Part shown: positions 45,546-58,665 of the stretch, one piece after another
How the letters are laid out: each line of letters starts with the position of its first letter
Position numbering within the stretch: the stretch's first letter is position 1
Source of the DNA: Odiellus spinosus
Lineage: Eukaryota; Arthropoda; Arachnida; Opiliones; Phalangiidae
Assembly (NCBI GenBank): GCA_963920705.1
Contig: OY987232.1
Coordinates: 7,008,200 to 7,072,199 of the forward strand
DNA: 64,000 nt
Direction: 5' to 3'
Program-made: the position numbers and the translations under genes
The notes under the pieces: model-generated
Seen by the model: the letters and a program-made list of their open reading frames with translations, nothing else
Databases searched by the model: none
Told to the model about the DNA's origin: nothing

Positions 45546-46152
45546 GACATCAAGGCATCATTTGAATTGTTAAGGGGTGCACCGTAAACAAAGTACACAA
45601 CACCCCCGCCAATCCATGCGACTAATCATTTGTCCGCTTAAGTGCCGCACGCGAAACCACGCCCGGAACGGGAAACAAGGCCAAAGAGCGAGAACCGAAG
45701 TTAACCAGACCAGTGCTCCCCATTGATGGGCATGCTTCACGAAGTTTAGTACAGTGGAAGGCTTGCGAAGCGCTTCACGCGAAGTGCTTCGCTAGCCTTC
45801 CACTGTACTTCGCTCTGTGAAGCATGCCCATCAATGGTGCTCCCGCACACACGTGCCGAGGGACTAAGGCAGCAAAAGGTGGAGAAACGGCTTGGCGACC
45901 AGAACCCACACAGCTGCGCCATACGGCCCCTACAATGTAACCGTGACCCCACAAGACCGACTCAAAGGCAGAGGGAGCTGCCAGGGCCCAGGACGGGCCC
46001 CGCGAGTCGGCCGAGTGGGGGCGAGACGGCCGTGTTTCAATTCGCGGAACTAGGACGGATCCTAGAACTCGGGCCCCCTCACCACGACAAGGATGGAACA
46101 CTACCCCCACCCTGCGCACGGACAGGTGGGGGGAGGGGGTGACATCAAGGCA
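45546..46152. mobile_element. GC-rich insertion with 12-bp direct repeats
   Basis: GACATCAAGGCA at 45,546-45,557 is repeated at 46,141-46,152, and the transposase frame resumes after the second copy, so about 583 bp were inserted. The insert is far richer in G and C than anything else in the window. It starts near GGGGTGCACC and ends in a G-rich GTGGGGGGAGGGGGT. It has no poly(A) tail, no Pol III boxes and no terminal repeat that I can identify. Confidence 0.65.
45713..45844. mobile_element. nested hAT-type MITE, 116 bp, 8-bp target duplication
   Basis: CATTGATGGGCATGCTTCAC at the left is the exact complement of GTGAAGCATGCCCATCAATG at the right, and the interior also folds. GTGCTCCC flanks it on both sides (45,713-45,720 and 45,837-45,844), the length expected for hAT elements. 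It lies inside the GC-rich insertion, so it is younger than that. Confidence 0.8.
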
Positions 46153-46774
46153 ATAAAAAAAGAACTTGGAGAACAAGCACATGTTTTACTCTTTCTCCAT
46201 GCTGCAACGGGTTGCGATACTACATCTGCCCTTTAAAAAAACAGCTTTCAAAATACTAAAAAGTCTTGATTTTTAATCATCCTGGAGCTAGTATCGCAGA
46301 AATAACTGCTGTAGGAGAATATTTCTTGCTGTCCTTATACGGTGCAATTAAAAGTGGTACCTTAAATGAGCAACGCTACGTTGTATTTACAAAGGCCACC
46401 AGAAATTCACCGATAAGTAGCTCATTTGAACTGGCAAGTCTTCCACCCACAAGTGCAGCTGCTAGACAACACATGCAAAGAGTCTACCACCAAGTCCAAA
46501 CGTGGCTTGGCAACGACATAAATGCAGAAGATTGGGGGTGGAAAAGAGTCGGCCACGTGTTGCGCCCAGTAATAACCACTCGTCAACCTGCCCCGAGCGA
46601 AATTTTAAATATGATTTCTTGCAAGTGTAAGGGTAGTTGCGACGAAAAATGCGAATGTCGAAAAACAGGTCTGATGTGTTCCGCAATGTGCAGAAAATGT
46701 CACGGTATTTCATGCACCAACGACTGCAGAGATTTTGATCTAGATGGCGAGATGGACAATTTAGACATTTAAAA

Positions 46775-47075
46775 ACATTTAGATTATATAATGATAACAT
46801 TTAGATTATATAATGATATCATTTAGATTTTATAATGATAACATTTAGATTATATAATGATAACATTTTCATTATATAATGATAACATTTTCATTATATA
46901 ATGATAACCATTACATTATATAATGATAACCATTACATTATATAATGATAACCATTACATTATATAATGATAACCATTACATTATACAATGATAACCTTT
47001 ACATTATATAATGATAACCTTTACATTATATAATGATAACCTTTACATTATATAATGATAACCTTTACATTAACT
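46775..47075. repeat. 22-bp minisatellite, about 13 units
   Basis: Units of the type AACCTTTACATTATATAATG plus AT, with variants TTTAGA, TTTTCA and CATTACA in blocks. It starts three bases after the transposase-like stop codon. Extremely AT-rich. Confidence 0.9.
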
Positions 47076-47278
47076 GTAAATTTAAATGTAACGATAGTTT
47101 GTAAATAAATATTTTCGAATTGTTTTACAAAGAAATTAATATATATTGTTATATTAGAGAATTATTAAGTTTTGGAAATTATTAAGGCATGTTTGCCAGC
47201 TTCGGTTTGATTAACGTTCAAAATTCATATAACAAACGAATGATACTATATACAAACAATCATTTTTAAGTTCATCTG

Positions 47279-49333
47279 GTTTTTATAATTTTGGTCGCCA
47301 TTTTTCAAAATGGCGGAATATTTTCTCTTCATTAAACGTTTTAAAGGCAACAATACTTAGAAAAACGCGTCCTATTATTGAAACAGCGAAATTATAACAA
47401 GATCTTAAATGGTTTTCCGCGGAAACTTCACATTTCCCTAAATTTATCAATTTCACCAGTTTCAATGCATGTTTGCGAGCTTACGGTTTGATTAACGCTA
47501 CATTTTGAGCCTAACTATCAGTCAATCCGATAATTACATCTAAAGTTATGTATAGTTTTGGTAATTTTGGCGGCCATTTTCCAAGATGGCGGATTTTCCC
47601 CACGCCTGCGAGATTGGGAGACCTCACCACGTTAAAGAGCGCATTCGATTCTATAAGTATGGAAATTTTCGTAACCGTTCTAATTTGTTCCGGGTTCTCC
47701 CATTTTTTGGGCTAGAATGCCTGTACTATAAGTCCTCCAGTGACGCTCTATATAGTTTTAAAAATTTTATGCACCAATCACTTGATCGTACTAAATAGGC
47801 CATGGCTATTTTTTTGGACTTAGCAAAAGCATTCGATACGATTAGCCATAAACTATTAATTGAGAAACTTGTGCGATATGGAATAAGATTACTCCCATTA
47901 AAGTGGCTCAAGAGCTATATATCAAATAGGAAGTCATTGGTTAAAATCAAAAGCACTCTAATACCCTTTTCAGACGAGGCGTAACTAGCCGGTTTAATCA
48001 GATTTAACCATGGTTTATTCAAAATTAACCGAGGTTTATTGAACTGAAAAGGCTATGTAAACCTCGGTTAAATCTGATTAAACCACGGCTAATTACGCCT
48101 CGTCTTAAGAGGGTATTAGTGAACCAGAAAATATTACCTGTGGCGTTCCTCATCAAGGAACAGTATTAGGCCCAATCTTATTCTTGATATACATCAATGA
48201 CCTATGCGATGCAATTACGTCCGATTCATTAACTTCCTTTGCAGACGATACTGTCCTCGTATATATTTCGGATACATGGGAGGACGTATATGACAAAGCT
48301 ACAAAAGGACTGGCCCTAACTTACTATATTGGTTAAATGCTAATCTATTAAGCCTTAACATACAAAAAACGAATTATATCTCCTTTGGCTTTCCGAGGGG
48401 AGACGAACCAGTAAGAGATTTAATTTTACATAGTAATCAATCATGTGGATCAACTAAAAATGTATGCCACGGCTGTAGGAAGATTGATAAGGTGTCTAAT
48501 ACTAAATACCTTGGCATTTATATCGATGCTGATTTAAAATGGGACGTGCATGTAACTAAATTATGTAAGACTATTAGATACCTTTTCTATAATTTTAGAT
48601 TACTGCGAAGTGTTTTGTACACTAAACTTCAACGAACAGTATTTTTCGCATTAGCACAGTCATTTGCTTATGGTGTGTTAGTTTGGGGATGCGCCTCGAA
48701 AAACATTTTAAACCCGCTTATCAAATCTCAAAATAAATTAGTAAAAACCTGTATAAATAAACCGTATCGATATTCAAATAGAGACGCGTATCAAATATTT
48801 AACGTAATGACCCTAAAGCAAACTTTTGTGGCTGCCTTCATTAATAATACACGTAAATACAAAGAAATAGACACTCTTTTATATCAAAGTAGTAGAAACT
48901 AGGAGAATATAGGGAGAAGGAGTTTTGGACTGCCTGTTTTCCCATTGAAACTCGCTTACCGCTTTCTGGTCTCTAGCTACTAGCTTCCCCCCGTTTTCTT
49001 CTTCGTTCTACTGGTACATTCACGCACCACTAAATTGGCGCGTGTCGTCAAGTCGTCGTCATAGGAAAGAGCTGAGAATTCGTGCGAATTTTTTTTATTA
49101 TTTTTGGCAAAGGCGGTCTCGTTACTCTATTCAAATTTTAGTGTTTACCGAATGTTTATAGTAACGCTACCTATATTTCTAAGTAAACAATTCTTAGAGA
49201 TAAAGGAAAGAGTAGGTTTATACGCGCTGCCAAATTAAGGTGAACTACAGAGAGTGAACCAGCTGCGGGAAAATGGTTACCAAACGTGATTGTCAGCACG
49301 CGTAAATCGAGGCCCTCATTATCCCTATAAATA
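47279..49333 (+). pseudogene. non-LTR retrotransposon, right copy with 2.4-kb internal deletion
   Basis: Plus-strand counterpart of the left LINE. The 5' region (47,279-47,585) and the first 40 or so residues of ORF1 (from ATG 47,586) jump at about 47,728 directly to the RT region. RT motif A is at 47,802-47,850 and the MITE at 47,959-48,119, followed by motif B near 48,145, motif C near 48,240 and an open C-terminal 136 residues (48,492-48,902: NTKYLGIYIDADLKWD, LVWGCASKNILNPLI). Endonuclease and most of ORF1 are absent. Confidence 0.8.
47959..48119. mobile_element. MITE inside right LINE copy
   Basis: Same element as at 38,353-38,513 in inverted orientation and at the identical position of the RT sequence, which dates the duplication of the arms after this MITE insertion. 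Confidence 0.8.
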
Positions 49334-49335
49334 TT

Positions 49336-50443
49336 TCGAAACTGTTTAATCGACTACCAAGACCTAATACGAACGCGAGTCTCGTTCAATCCTTTAGTGA
49401 ACAAATGAAAAATTAATAAAATTAACTTCAACGAAAGATGTAGCAGCGGGCAACGTTTATATTTGAATCCGATCTTACAGGGAACTAGTGTTTTTAATTA
49501 TTTATTACATATAATATCAAAAGTCACTTTATTCCATAAAAGTCTTTAAAGGCCCGTAGATTAATACTATCAGCAAAGGACCATTTTTACGTCATAGCCC
49601 TGTAACGGTTTTTCTAGAATTCCTGATAAGGGATGTCCCAAATCAAAGTAATTCAACTTGTCATCCGAACACAAAGAAAGGGTAGGGTCGTTGCTAGTCT
49701 AAGATTTAAGAATTAACCCAATGTATCGATTAAACGAAACTGACATCGTATTTAAAATGAACAATAGTAACTTTTATTTTCGTCACTTACAATAATGTCC
49801 GAGAACAATTAGTTTCTTTAATGACGCTTAGTTCGTGATTATTTATGACGATCTGGCGAGAACTCAAACTGTCACGCAGCACAATGGTCGAGGCACACAA
49901 TACCGACGAATCCGAAACACGAACTAATCCAGTCAAAGTTCAAGGCAGCAACTCCCTTATCTCCCGTCCGAACGTGTTCTTTCGAGGAGGGGACTTAAAA
50001 AACGAATGGACTGGCTTTTCGCCGTCGGGGATAAACAACATCTAGAGTCATGTTATCACGTGACTCGGGATTTTGGCAGGAAATAGATCAAGCAGACGAC
50101 GCGATATAGTAATATAGGAATATCGGCATTCAGGACAGTGCCGCGGTTCTGGGTAATCCTAAAACCGTTACAGCCCATCAATTCAAATTAGACAAAAATA
50201 TCATCACCCCTGTGTGTCTCGAGTGATTTGGATTCTTCCACGATATTTTGAGTCGGGAGAGAGACACGGGATTTTGGCGGGCTTCGATTCCACTCGGCGG
50301 AATTTCTCTTTGCAGAGTGGCACTTCCTCCGTTCACTATTTACACGTGGCGACTGCGGCCGCTAAAGTGTCTCGAATCGGAATCTGCCGCTACATTTACC
50401 CGGACCTTTCCTGATAGTATTAAGCTATTGGCGTTGATAACTT
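49336..50443 (+). repeat. family F repeat, copy 2, left part (split by Helentron-like insertion)
   Basis: Nearly the same sequence as 23,213-25,140 without the Penelope-like insert. It stops at GTTGATAACTTT, exactly where a Helentron-like 5' end begins, and its continuation ATGGAATGAAATG is found at 59,670. Confidence 0.75.
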
Positions 50444-53150
50444 TTTACCTCCCCGAGTGAACTTGTTCACGGGGAGGTTTTACGTTCGTCGTGTCTGTGT
50501 GTCTGTGTGTCTGTGTGTCTGTGTGTCTGTCACTTCCGGTGTAAGCGGATATCCTGTGTAACCGGATATCACGTGACCTAGCACGTAGAGCAAAAATCTT
50601 GGGACTCAAGACGTAAACATGCCATCTTATCGTTCAATTCCGTTCAACGGGAATTCCTATAATCAGGCTGCCACATGGATAAGCTTCAGGTGTCGTGCGA
50701 TTTTATGCAACCGTGGACGTCTCCCATTGCATATTATCGCCTTCCACCATCCACATCAAACCTCGATGCTGGGCAGTTGAAGGCGATTATACACAATGGG
50801 ACGTCTCCCACTGTTATAATCACCTCCGACCATCCTAACGCACCAAGGTTCAACCTCCAGTTTCCGATCTCAGCGGGCCATATTAGCGAGGCGTCCCTCA
50901 CTAATATGGTCCACATCAATCATCAACTCGCCCCCTCTACGGGTCAGATTTTCGTTCGTAGCTACACTGAGCGCCTGGTGTAATAACTACCTCCAGACAT
51001 TGAACAGGGGGTGGGTTCCCCTTTCTTCACAGCTTTAAGTTACAGATACCACTTTTTTTACACTAACGCGTTGTAGCCTTATGGCGTGGTATCTTTCAGT
51101 GAATTGAAACGAAATGTTCATTTAAACTATAATTAAAATTTCTTAAATTACTTAACTTAGTCTAATTAATAATTTCGCTGAAAATTAAATTAAAATTAAA
51201 TGTTATTTTAGAAGATATTTAAGAAATTGTCTAAGAATTTTGTGAAATTTGTGTGTTCAATACCAGCTCGAGTTGGCAGCACGCGTTAAGCTATTTTCCA
51301 TGTACCATTTAGTCCAAAAACATAGGTATAAAGGTATTGTAGGCTTAGGCTTGCTGCAAACTCAGGGTGGATTGGAAAACTAATACAGTTCAACTTCTAC
51401 GCATATGGAAGTAGTCTTGTTTTTTATCTACTTCAATTGATTGATTTAATTTTTTAGCTTAGCCTCAGTTATTAAAATGTGTAGGTGTTTTTTTTATTTT
51501 GTTTATCGCATATATAAAAGCGTGAAATACTATTTCGGCCGTCAGAGAAAAAGCTGGGATCGAAGAGCTGGTTACCTTTTCGCTCGCCGTACCAATTCAC
51601 TAGTGTGATGGTAATTCGACAGCGGCTCTTAGCTGCTTCGACTGGCGTTTCTCTCCGTGGAGTGATACCTCCTTTACCTCGGTGTCGAGGAGAGCTAATA
51701 CACGTGTGTTTGGGCTTCGTACTTGTACATAACCTTAAGGCCTGCGTAAAAGCCTCATATAATGTAAGGTCTTATGGGTGATTTGCACTTGACTTTTGGA
51801 GCGAATGTACCCGTATATCTAACTTAAACTTCTCCATTACCTACTTTGATTTTCATGTACTTGAGTTCCGTGACTGAAATGTGCTTTAAACCCAATCTTT
51901 AATAATTCGCCATTGAATAACAAACCAACTATTACCACGTAGGATAGGAGACATGATAATTGAGGTCTACATGTTGAATAACCTGCCACAAACTTGTATT
52001 TAATAGAATAACCGGCCGAGTACAGGGACTGGAAGTCTGCAACAGACTTCTAGTATTATTTTTTTCTTTTCGGCTGAATATTGAGAGAATGAGCTTTATG
52101 TACCGGGATAAACTTACTTCCTAGCGAAGCTGGAAACAATGTATTGGGACTTTGTTATAAGAACAAGTTTCTAGCACGCGCTTTCAATTTCATTTTTTCA
52201 ATTGCTCGCGTGTTTGCTATATTTGCGAATTTGTTGCGCACGAAAATGCCGCGTATACGCAAGGGTATAATTCACAAGAAACGCTGGATTTGAAGTAAAT
52301 TCTTCATTAATATTTGCAATTTCTCGCGCAAAACGCCATTAATGTCTAGGCGACTTCCTTGCATCTATCGCGTCTAATGCGCTCTCTTAAGGATATTAAT
52401 TGGTGCATTCACGTCATCAGCGTAAAGATATAAATAGATTTACGAAGAACGCGTGCTGGTATGTTTGGTAGATCTAAATGGCCAAAACGTTAGAGTTCTA
52501 ATTTTTTTTTTTCAATTTCTCCGAATGTCTAAAGTAAATAAGTGCGTGTAAACAAGCTAAGCTTCAATTTTGCACACCTTTAAAGCATAATAACGTCATT
52601 TAAGCAAAGGAACATATGTGTATTTGTGACTTGCGTAAAATCGAGTTCATCAGCACGCGAGTATGTGTAGCCCACTAAATTTCAAGTCCGAAACCACTTT
52701 ACGCGTGCAAAATATCAAAGCGATTCTGATATTCTTGGGAAAATCAGTTTAATGTATGGGGAAATACTGTAATTTTCTGGCAAATTTTCGAACAGTGGCG
52801 TAAGAATTGGTTTTAATAACTAGCACGGGTTTTCAAATTAATATTTTATAAGCCTCGCACGTTTCCAATTGTATTTCACGCGAAATTGTTGCGTGTACGC
52901 ATGCGCAGATCGAACCAGGTTATTTATACCACAATTTACAGTTGACTAACATTCTTAAACCGGATTGACATTGAATTTTCTTGTGTTTTAATTGGTATAT
53001 ATGATATGGTTCACCCTATAGTGAAATGTAGACCGAGTGGGGAAAAGAATCACGTGATTGGATCTCTTAATGACTGCTAGTTTTAGTTTCACACTTTTCC
53101 CCACATGAAATTAATGTTTATCCCAATTAAGTATAGTAGAACTATGCTTT

Positions 53151-56100
53151 TTACCTCCCCGACTGAACTTTAGTTCAGGGGGAGGTGTTACACTGGTCGT
53201 GTCTGTGTGTCTGTGTGTCTGTCTGTCTGTGTGTCTGTCTGTGTAAGCGGATATCCTGTGTAAACGGAAGTCACGTGACCTAGCTCGTGGAGCCAAAAGT
53301 CTAGAGACGTAATCATACCAGCTTATCGTTCAATTCCGGGGAATTACCTCCTTTAAGCGTGGCTGCCACATTGAGTTTCAAGTGTCGTGCAAAGACATAC
53401 AACAGGACGTCTCCCATTGCACATCATCGCATTCCACCATCCACTTTACGGTCGAACCTTGATGCTGAACAGCCGAAGGCGATTATAAGCAATGGGACGT
53501 CTCCCACTGTCATAATCACCTCCGACCATCCCCGCACCAAGGTCCAACCTCCAGTTTCCGATCTCAGCGTTCCATACTAGCGAGGCGTCCCCCACTAGTA
53601 CAGTTCACATCAACCTTCCACTGACTCCAAACATCGCCCCACCAATGGGTAAATTGCGTCGCCAAGCGCCTAGAGATCAAGAATCAGCAAGACATTGAAA
53701 GGGGGGGGTTTTCCCCCTAACTTCATGGCCATCACGCACGGTTACTTCGATTAATATAGCCCTTCGAAAGGTTTATATAGTATCTTTTTGGAACGAATGC
53801 AAATTAGCCTCATGGGGTGATTGTTTAGGGAAATGAAACGCAATATTAATTTATATTATAATTAAAAATATTAAAATGGTTCATCTTAATCTAATTAATT
53901 AGAAAGTCGAAAAATTAATTTAAAATTCGAGATAGTTTAGAAGTTATTTGAGAATTTATGCAAAAATTTAAAGAAATTTGACCGATTAATGGCAGTTATA
54001 GTTGGCAGCATGCGCCTAAGCTATTTTCCATATATATCATTTACTCGAAAAAGCAAAGGTATAACGGGCAGTATAGGCTTATCTCTGGTGCAAACTTGGG
54101 GTGGATTGAAGAACTTAAATAAAGGTGCGTTTACACGGGTATGGAAGATTGAAACAACATAATTTAGATAAGAGATAAGACAATAATAACTTCGATTATA
54201 CTCGGTGAATTTTTAACCAGTTCAAGGGGAATTGGTGTATAAGATTTGAAGCTGAGGCGGATTTATGCATAATGTTAAACCACTTAAGAAAAATGATAGT
54301 CGTGAAAACTCTCCTCGAACAGAAGTAGAGTAGGTTTCCAGTGTATTTGTGACACGTGTAAAATCGAGTTCGCCAGCACGCGAGTATGTGTAGACCACTA
54401 AATTTGAAGTCGGAAACCTCTTTACGCATGGAAAATATCAATGTGATTTTTTTTGATATTCTTGGGAGAATCAGCTTCATGTATGGGGAAATATCGTAAT
54501 CTTCTGGCAAACTTGCAAACAGTGGCGTATTTGGTTTTAATTACTGGCACGGATTTTCAAATTAATTTTTTTATAATTTTCGCGCGTTTCGCAAATTTAT
54601 TTCGTGCGAAATTGTGTACATGCGCAGAGCGAACCAGGTTAACGCGGATACACACAGACCTGTTTTTACGCGTTTCACGCTCGTGAACTCATAGAAGTAC
54701 CATTAGCACGCGCGAGCGAGGTGCAAACCACTCTAGAAAAATTTTGTACACCTGATTCCAGATTCATTTGATTGTCAGTGATTCCGAATCAATTCGCGTG
54801 ATTCCGAATTGATTCGTGATTCGCGTGATTCCGAATCGATTCGCGTGATTCCGAATCGATTCGCGTGATTCCGAATCGATTCGCGTGATTCCGTATCGAT
54901 TCTCGTGATTCCGAATCGATTCGCGTGATTCCGAATCGATTCGCGTGATTCCGTATCGATTCTCCTGATTCCGAATCGATTCGCGTGATTCCGAATCGAT
55001 TCGCGTGATTCCGTATCGATTCTCCTGATTCCGAATCGATTCGCGTGATTCCATTTAGTTTGTACACCTGATTCCAAGAGTGGTTTGCCCATTGCCCCTC
55101 GCGCGTGACCGTGAAAAGCGTGAAAATAGGTCTGTGTGAATCCGGCTTTAGTCATGCCACAATTAACAATTGACGAACTTTCTTAAACCGGATTGACATT
55201 GAAATTTCTCGTGTTTTAATAGTCATGTATGATATGGTTGACCCAAGAGTGAAATGTAGACAGAGTGAGGAAAAGAATCACGTGATTGGATCTCGTGATG
55301 ACTGCTAGTTTTAGTTTCACACTTTTTCATACATGAATTTAATGTTAATCCCAATTAAGTATAATAGAACCAGGCTTTTAATGCCTACTGTCGTGTATTT
55401 CCGGTAACATTTTAGCTAGTGTGGAGTCACGTAAAATGACGTTTGTTTCACAACTTGGTATATTTTTACTCAGGCCTGCCCTGTCAGAAAAAAAAAATAT
55501 AAAAAATTTATGGTAGGGCCAAAAGAGAAACATCTATTCTTTACTCACAGCATTATCACCAAAAAACGTGTTTTTAGACGTAGGCTTATAAGGTATCTGT
55601 AGGTCGTGTAGCACCAAAAAGCGAAATTGTACGTCACAGTTCGTAGTTTAGCGTGTTATGCGGAAAGCTTATTCGTTAATTGTTTATTGAATATGTTTAT
55701 TTACGGTTATATGACGATACCGAGGTCATAACTTGATTTTGATCAAATATTTTGCCTAATGACGTTACTTGGTCTACAAATACTCTAGTTTTCTTAACGC
55801 CGATATGATTTTACTGAGGGACCTTGACCTTGCTTATCTAAATTTTAATTTATTGAACGTAAAATCGTTTCATTTCTTTTGAAATCTTCGACGAAGTTTG
55901 TTCTCTAGAGATTTGACTCGTTGAAATTTTAAATTAAGTTTCATTCGTTTGAATACAATTTATTGGTAAGGAAGTAATTTTGAATTTGAATCATTTATTT
56001 GATGCGTTTATTATTTGTTTGGACATTTTTGGTATATTTTCATTGACCTGAACTCTAATTTTTATTACTGAGTTGTGACTGAAATATTAGTTTGGAAATC

Positions 56101-57052
56101 AAAAGGTTTTTTTTTTCTGACTCATTTTTCTCTGTAGTAATTTTTTGTTTTCGTAAAAGAGTTATTAATGCCTACTGTCGTTTATTTTCGGTGATGTTTT
56201 AGCTAGTGTGTAGTCACGTAAAATAACGTTTGTTTCACAACTTGTGTTGTATACTGAAGCCATGTATAGGTTCAATTTGATATAACATTTTGCCTTTTCA
56301 CGTTACTTGGTCTACAAATACTCTACAACCGTCAAAATTCTGATATGGTTTTAAAAGAAGAACCTTGACCTTGTGTATTTAATCTCATATCGAGATTAAA
56401 TGTTTTTCGCATCTAATTTTAATTGGTTTATCAATATGTTATTTGTATAGATATTTTTTTTAAGATTTTATATTTTTTAGATTAAAATAAATTTATTATT
56501 CCAGAAGATTTTGTAGAATCTAGTTCTCAGGATTACCGGTGTTGAAAATTTATTTTGCTAATGTTATCTTGATGTCTGTGTTTTCTGCGCGCTATTTGGT
56601 AGTGGTAAGATTAATATTTTTAATTTTAATTAATTGACTTATTTGGCGTTTATTTGATAATTTGCTTTACTTAAATTGTTCTTGTAAGGGCTATTTTACA
56701 TATTACCAAAGATTGCTAATTTCAGTTGTCTTAATTCTGATTTTTTTTGTTTTAATACTGAATTATGGACTGGATTATTTATCCTGAAATCTATGTGGTT
56801 ATATCTTATTTATTTTCCTTTTTTTCTCTAGTTAGGTTTGGTTTTAAGTAGAGAATTATTTAGGGTTGTGTTGGTATACTGAAGAAATGCATATAGGTTC
56901 AATGTGATATAATATTTTGCCTATTTCGCTGTTTCTTCTACTCATCCAATACTCTACATTTCTTTTCATCTTTTATTTTAGGTAGGGTTAGGTTAGGTTA
57001 GATTACCTTAACGTCGGGGTCGGGGAGGTTATATTTTGGTTTCCCAACTTGT
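53151..57052 (+). mobile_element. Helentron-like repeat, copy C (near-identical to copy A)
   Basis: From the hairpin ACCTCCCC (53,153) to CCCAACTTGT (57,052) it matches 16,553-20,450 with few differences: fewer TGTC units, one extra 20-bp minisatellite unit, an extra TAAT near 56,630. The low divergence shows recent transposition or segmental duplication. Confidence 0.7.
54780..55060. repeat. 20-bp minisatellite, second copy, about 13 units
   Basis: Same unit and higher-order pattern as at 18,186-18,460, expanded by one 20-bp unit in the first block. Confidence 0.9.
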
Positions 57053-57939
57053 TAATGCCTACTGTCGTTTATTTTCGGTGACGTTTTAGCTAGTGTGTAG
57101 TCACGTAAAATAACGTTTGTTTCACAACTTGTGTTGTATACTGAAGCCATGTATAGGTTCAATTTGATATAACATTTTGCCTTTTCACGTTACTTGGTCT
57201 ACAAATACTCTACAACCGTCAAAATTCTGATATGGTTTTAAAAGAAGAACCTTGACCTTGTGTATTTAATCTCATATCGAGATTAAATGTTTTTCGCATC
57301 TAATTTTAATTGGTTTATCAATATGTTATTTGTATAGATATTTTTTTTAAGATTTTATATTTTTTAGATTAAAATAAATTTATTATTCCAGAAGATTTTG
57401 TAGAATCTAGTTCTCAGGATTACCGGTGTTGAAAATTTATTTTGCTAATGTTATCTTGATGTCTGTGTTTTCTGCGCGCTATTTGGTAGTGGTAAGATTA
57501 ATATTTTTAATTTTAATTAATTGACTTATTTGGCGTTTATTTGATAATTTGCTTTACTTAAATTGTTCTTGTAAGGGCTATTTTACATATTACCAAAGAT
57601 TGCTAATTTCAGTTGTCTTAATTCTGATTTTTTTTGTTTTAATACTGAATTATGGACTGGATTATTTATCCTGAAATCTATGTGGTTATATCTTATTTAT
57701 TTTCCTTTTTTTCTCTAGTTAGGTTTGGTTTTAAGTAGAGAATTATTTAGGGTTGTGTTGGTATACTGAAGAAATGCATATAGGTTCAATGTGATATAAT
57801 ATTTTGCCTATTTCGCTGTTTCTTCTACTCATCCAATACTCTACATTTCTTTTCATCTTTTATTTTAGGTAGGGTTAGGTTAGGTTAGATTACCTTAACG
57901 TCGGGGTCGGGGAGGTTATATTTTGGTTTCCCAACTTGT
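56166..57939 (+). repeat. tandem 887-bp units of the Helentron-like 3' part
   Basis: Two head-to-tail units (56,166-57,052 and 57,053-57,939), each beginning TAATGCCTACTGTCG and ending CCCAACTTGT, almost identical. A third begins at 57,940 and switches at about 58,510 into the captured-gene segment. Confidence 0.8.
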
Positions 57940-58665
57940 TAATGCCTACTGTCGTTTATTTTCGGTGACGTTTTAGCTAGTGTGTAGTCACGTAAAATAA
58001 CGTTTGTTTCACAACTTGTGTTGTATACTGAAGCCATGTATAGGTTCAATTTGATATAACATTTTGCCTTTTCACGTTACTTGGTCTACAAATACTCTAC
58101 AACCGTCAAAATTCTGATATGGTTTTAAAAGAAGAACCTTGACCTTGTGTATTTAATCTCATATCGAGATTAAATGTTTTTCGCATCTAATTTTAATTGG
58201 TTTATCAATATGTTATTTGAATAGATATTTTTTTTAAGATTTTATATTTTTTAGATTAAAATAAATTTATTATTCAGGAAGATTTTGTAGAATCTAGTTC
58301 TCAGGATTACCGGTGTTGAAAATTTATTTTGCTAATGTTATCTTGATGTCTGTGTTTTCTGCCCGCTATTTGGTAGTTGTAAGATTAATATTTTTAATTT
58401 TAATTAATTGACTTATTTGGCGTTTATTTGATAATTTGCTTTACTTAAATTGTTCGTGTAAGGGCTATTTTACATATTACCAAAGATTGCTAATTTCAGT
58501 TGTCTTAATTCTGATTTTCTCCACTATAAAACCAAGAAACATTTCCGATTTTTTTCATAATCGAAATAAGCCGTGTACAGTGATCTTCGAGACTAGAGGA
58601 GACGAGGCCAGACCAGACGAAAGAGAGCTATAATGACTTAAGGGAGATAATCAACCAGCATAGAA

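Larger units (their letters stand above)
41895..46772 (+). pseudogene. transposase-like protein with PIN/XPG-like nuclease motifs and CXC domain (Academ-like?)
   Basis: A long gene from the ATG at 41,895, now spread over several frames. In order: two Cys motifs (CLICSSDF, then CLLCGNNAVPDK), LVAAEARYHKTCY, ISPIQLGLAVHLHKQIGSR, GFCSSYTEV, FDNADVNIRTLDG, FHSMGG, IWSDMTIEQVLMRS, GGLTRGRG, VVFDGYSND, DADVLIAKTA, EDTDVLVIL, GCDTTSALF, and a C-terminal CXC domain (CKCKGSCDEKCECRKTGLMC). The DG, DGY, DAD and EDTD acidic motifs suggest a PIN/XPG-type nuclease, as described for Academ transposons. That name is my inference. Frame changes occur near 42,240, 42,910, 44,305, 44,705, 45,060 and 45,320, and an insertion at 45,558-46,140 splits it. 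Confidence 0.65.
37139..49333. repeat. 12-kb inverted structure: two head-to-head LINE copies around a transposase-like gene
   Basis: The left arm (37,139-41,583) and right arm (47,279-49,333) are inverted copies of one non-LTR retrotransposon. The right arm lacks the part corresponding to about 38,735-41,108. Both arms carry the same 160-bp MITE at the same position, so they descend from one copy by DNA-level inverted duplication, not by two retrotranspositions. The centre (41,584-47,278) holds the CXC/PIN transposase-like gene and a minisatellite. Confidence 0.75.

Noticed and set aside
45746..46182. GC-rich open frames on both strands inside the insertion
   Set aside because: High GC lowers stop-codon frequency; all frames are open, none shows a motif, and they run across the MITE.
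46775..47075. CRISPR-like array
   Set aside because: The 22-bp units are directly adjacent without spacers; it is a minisatellite.
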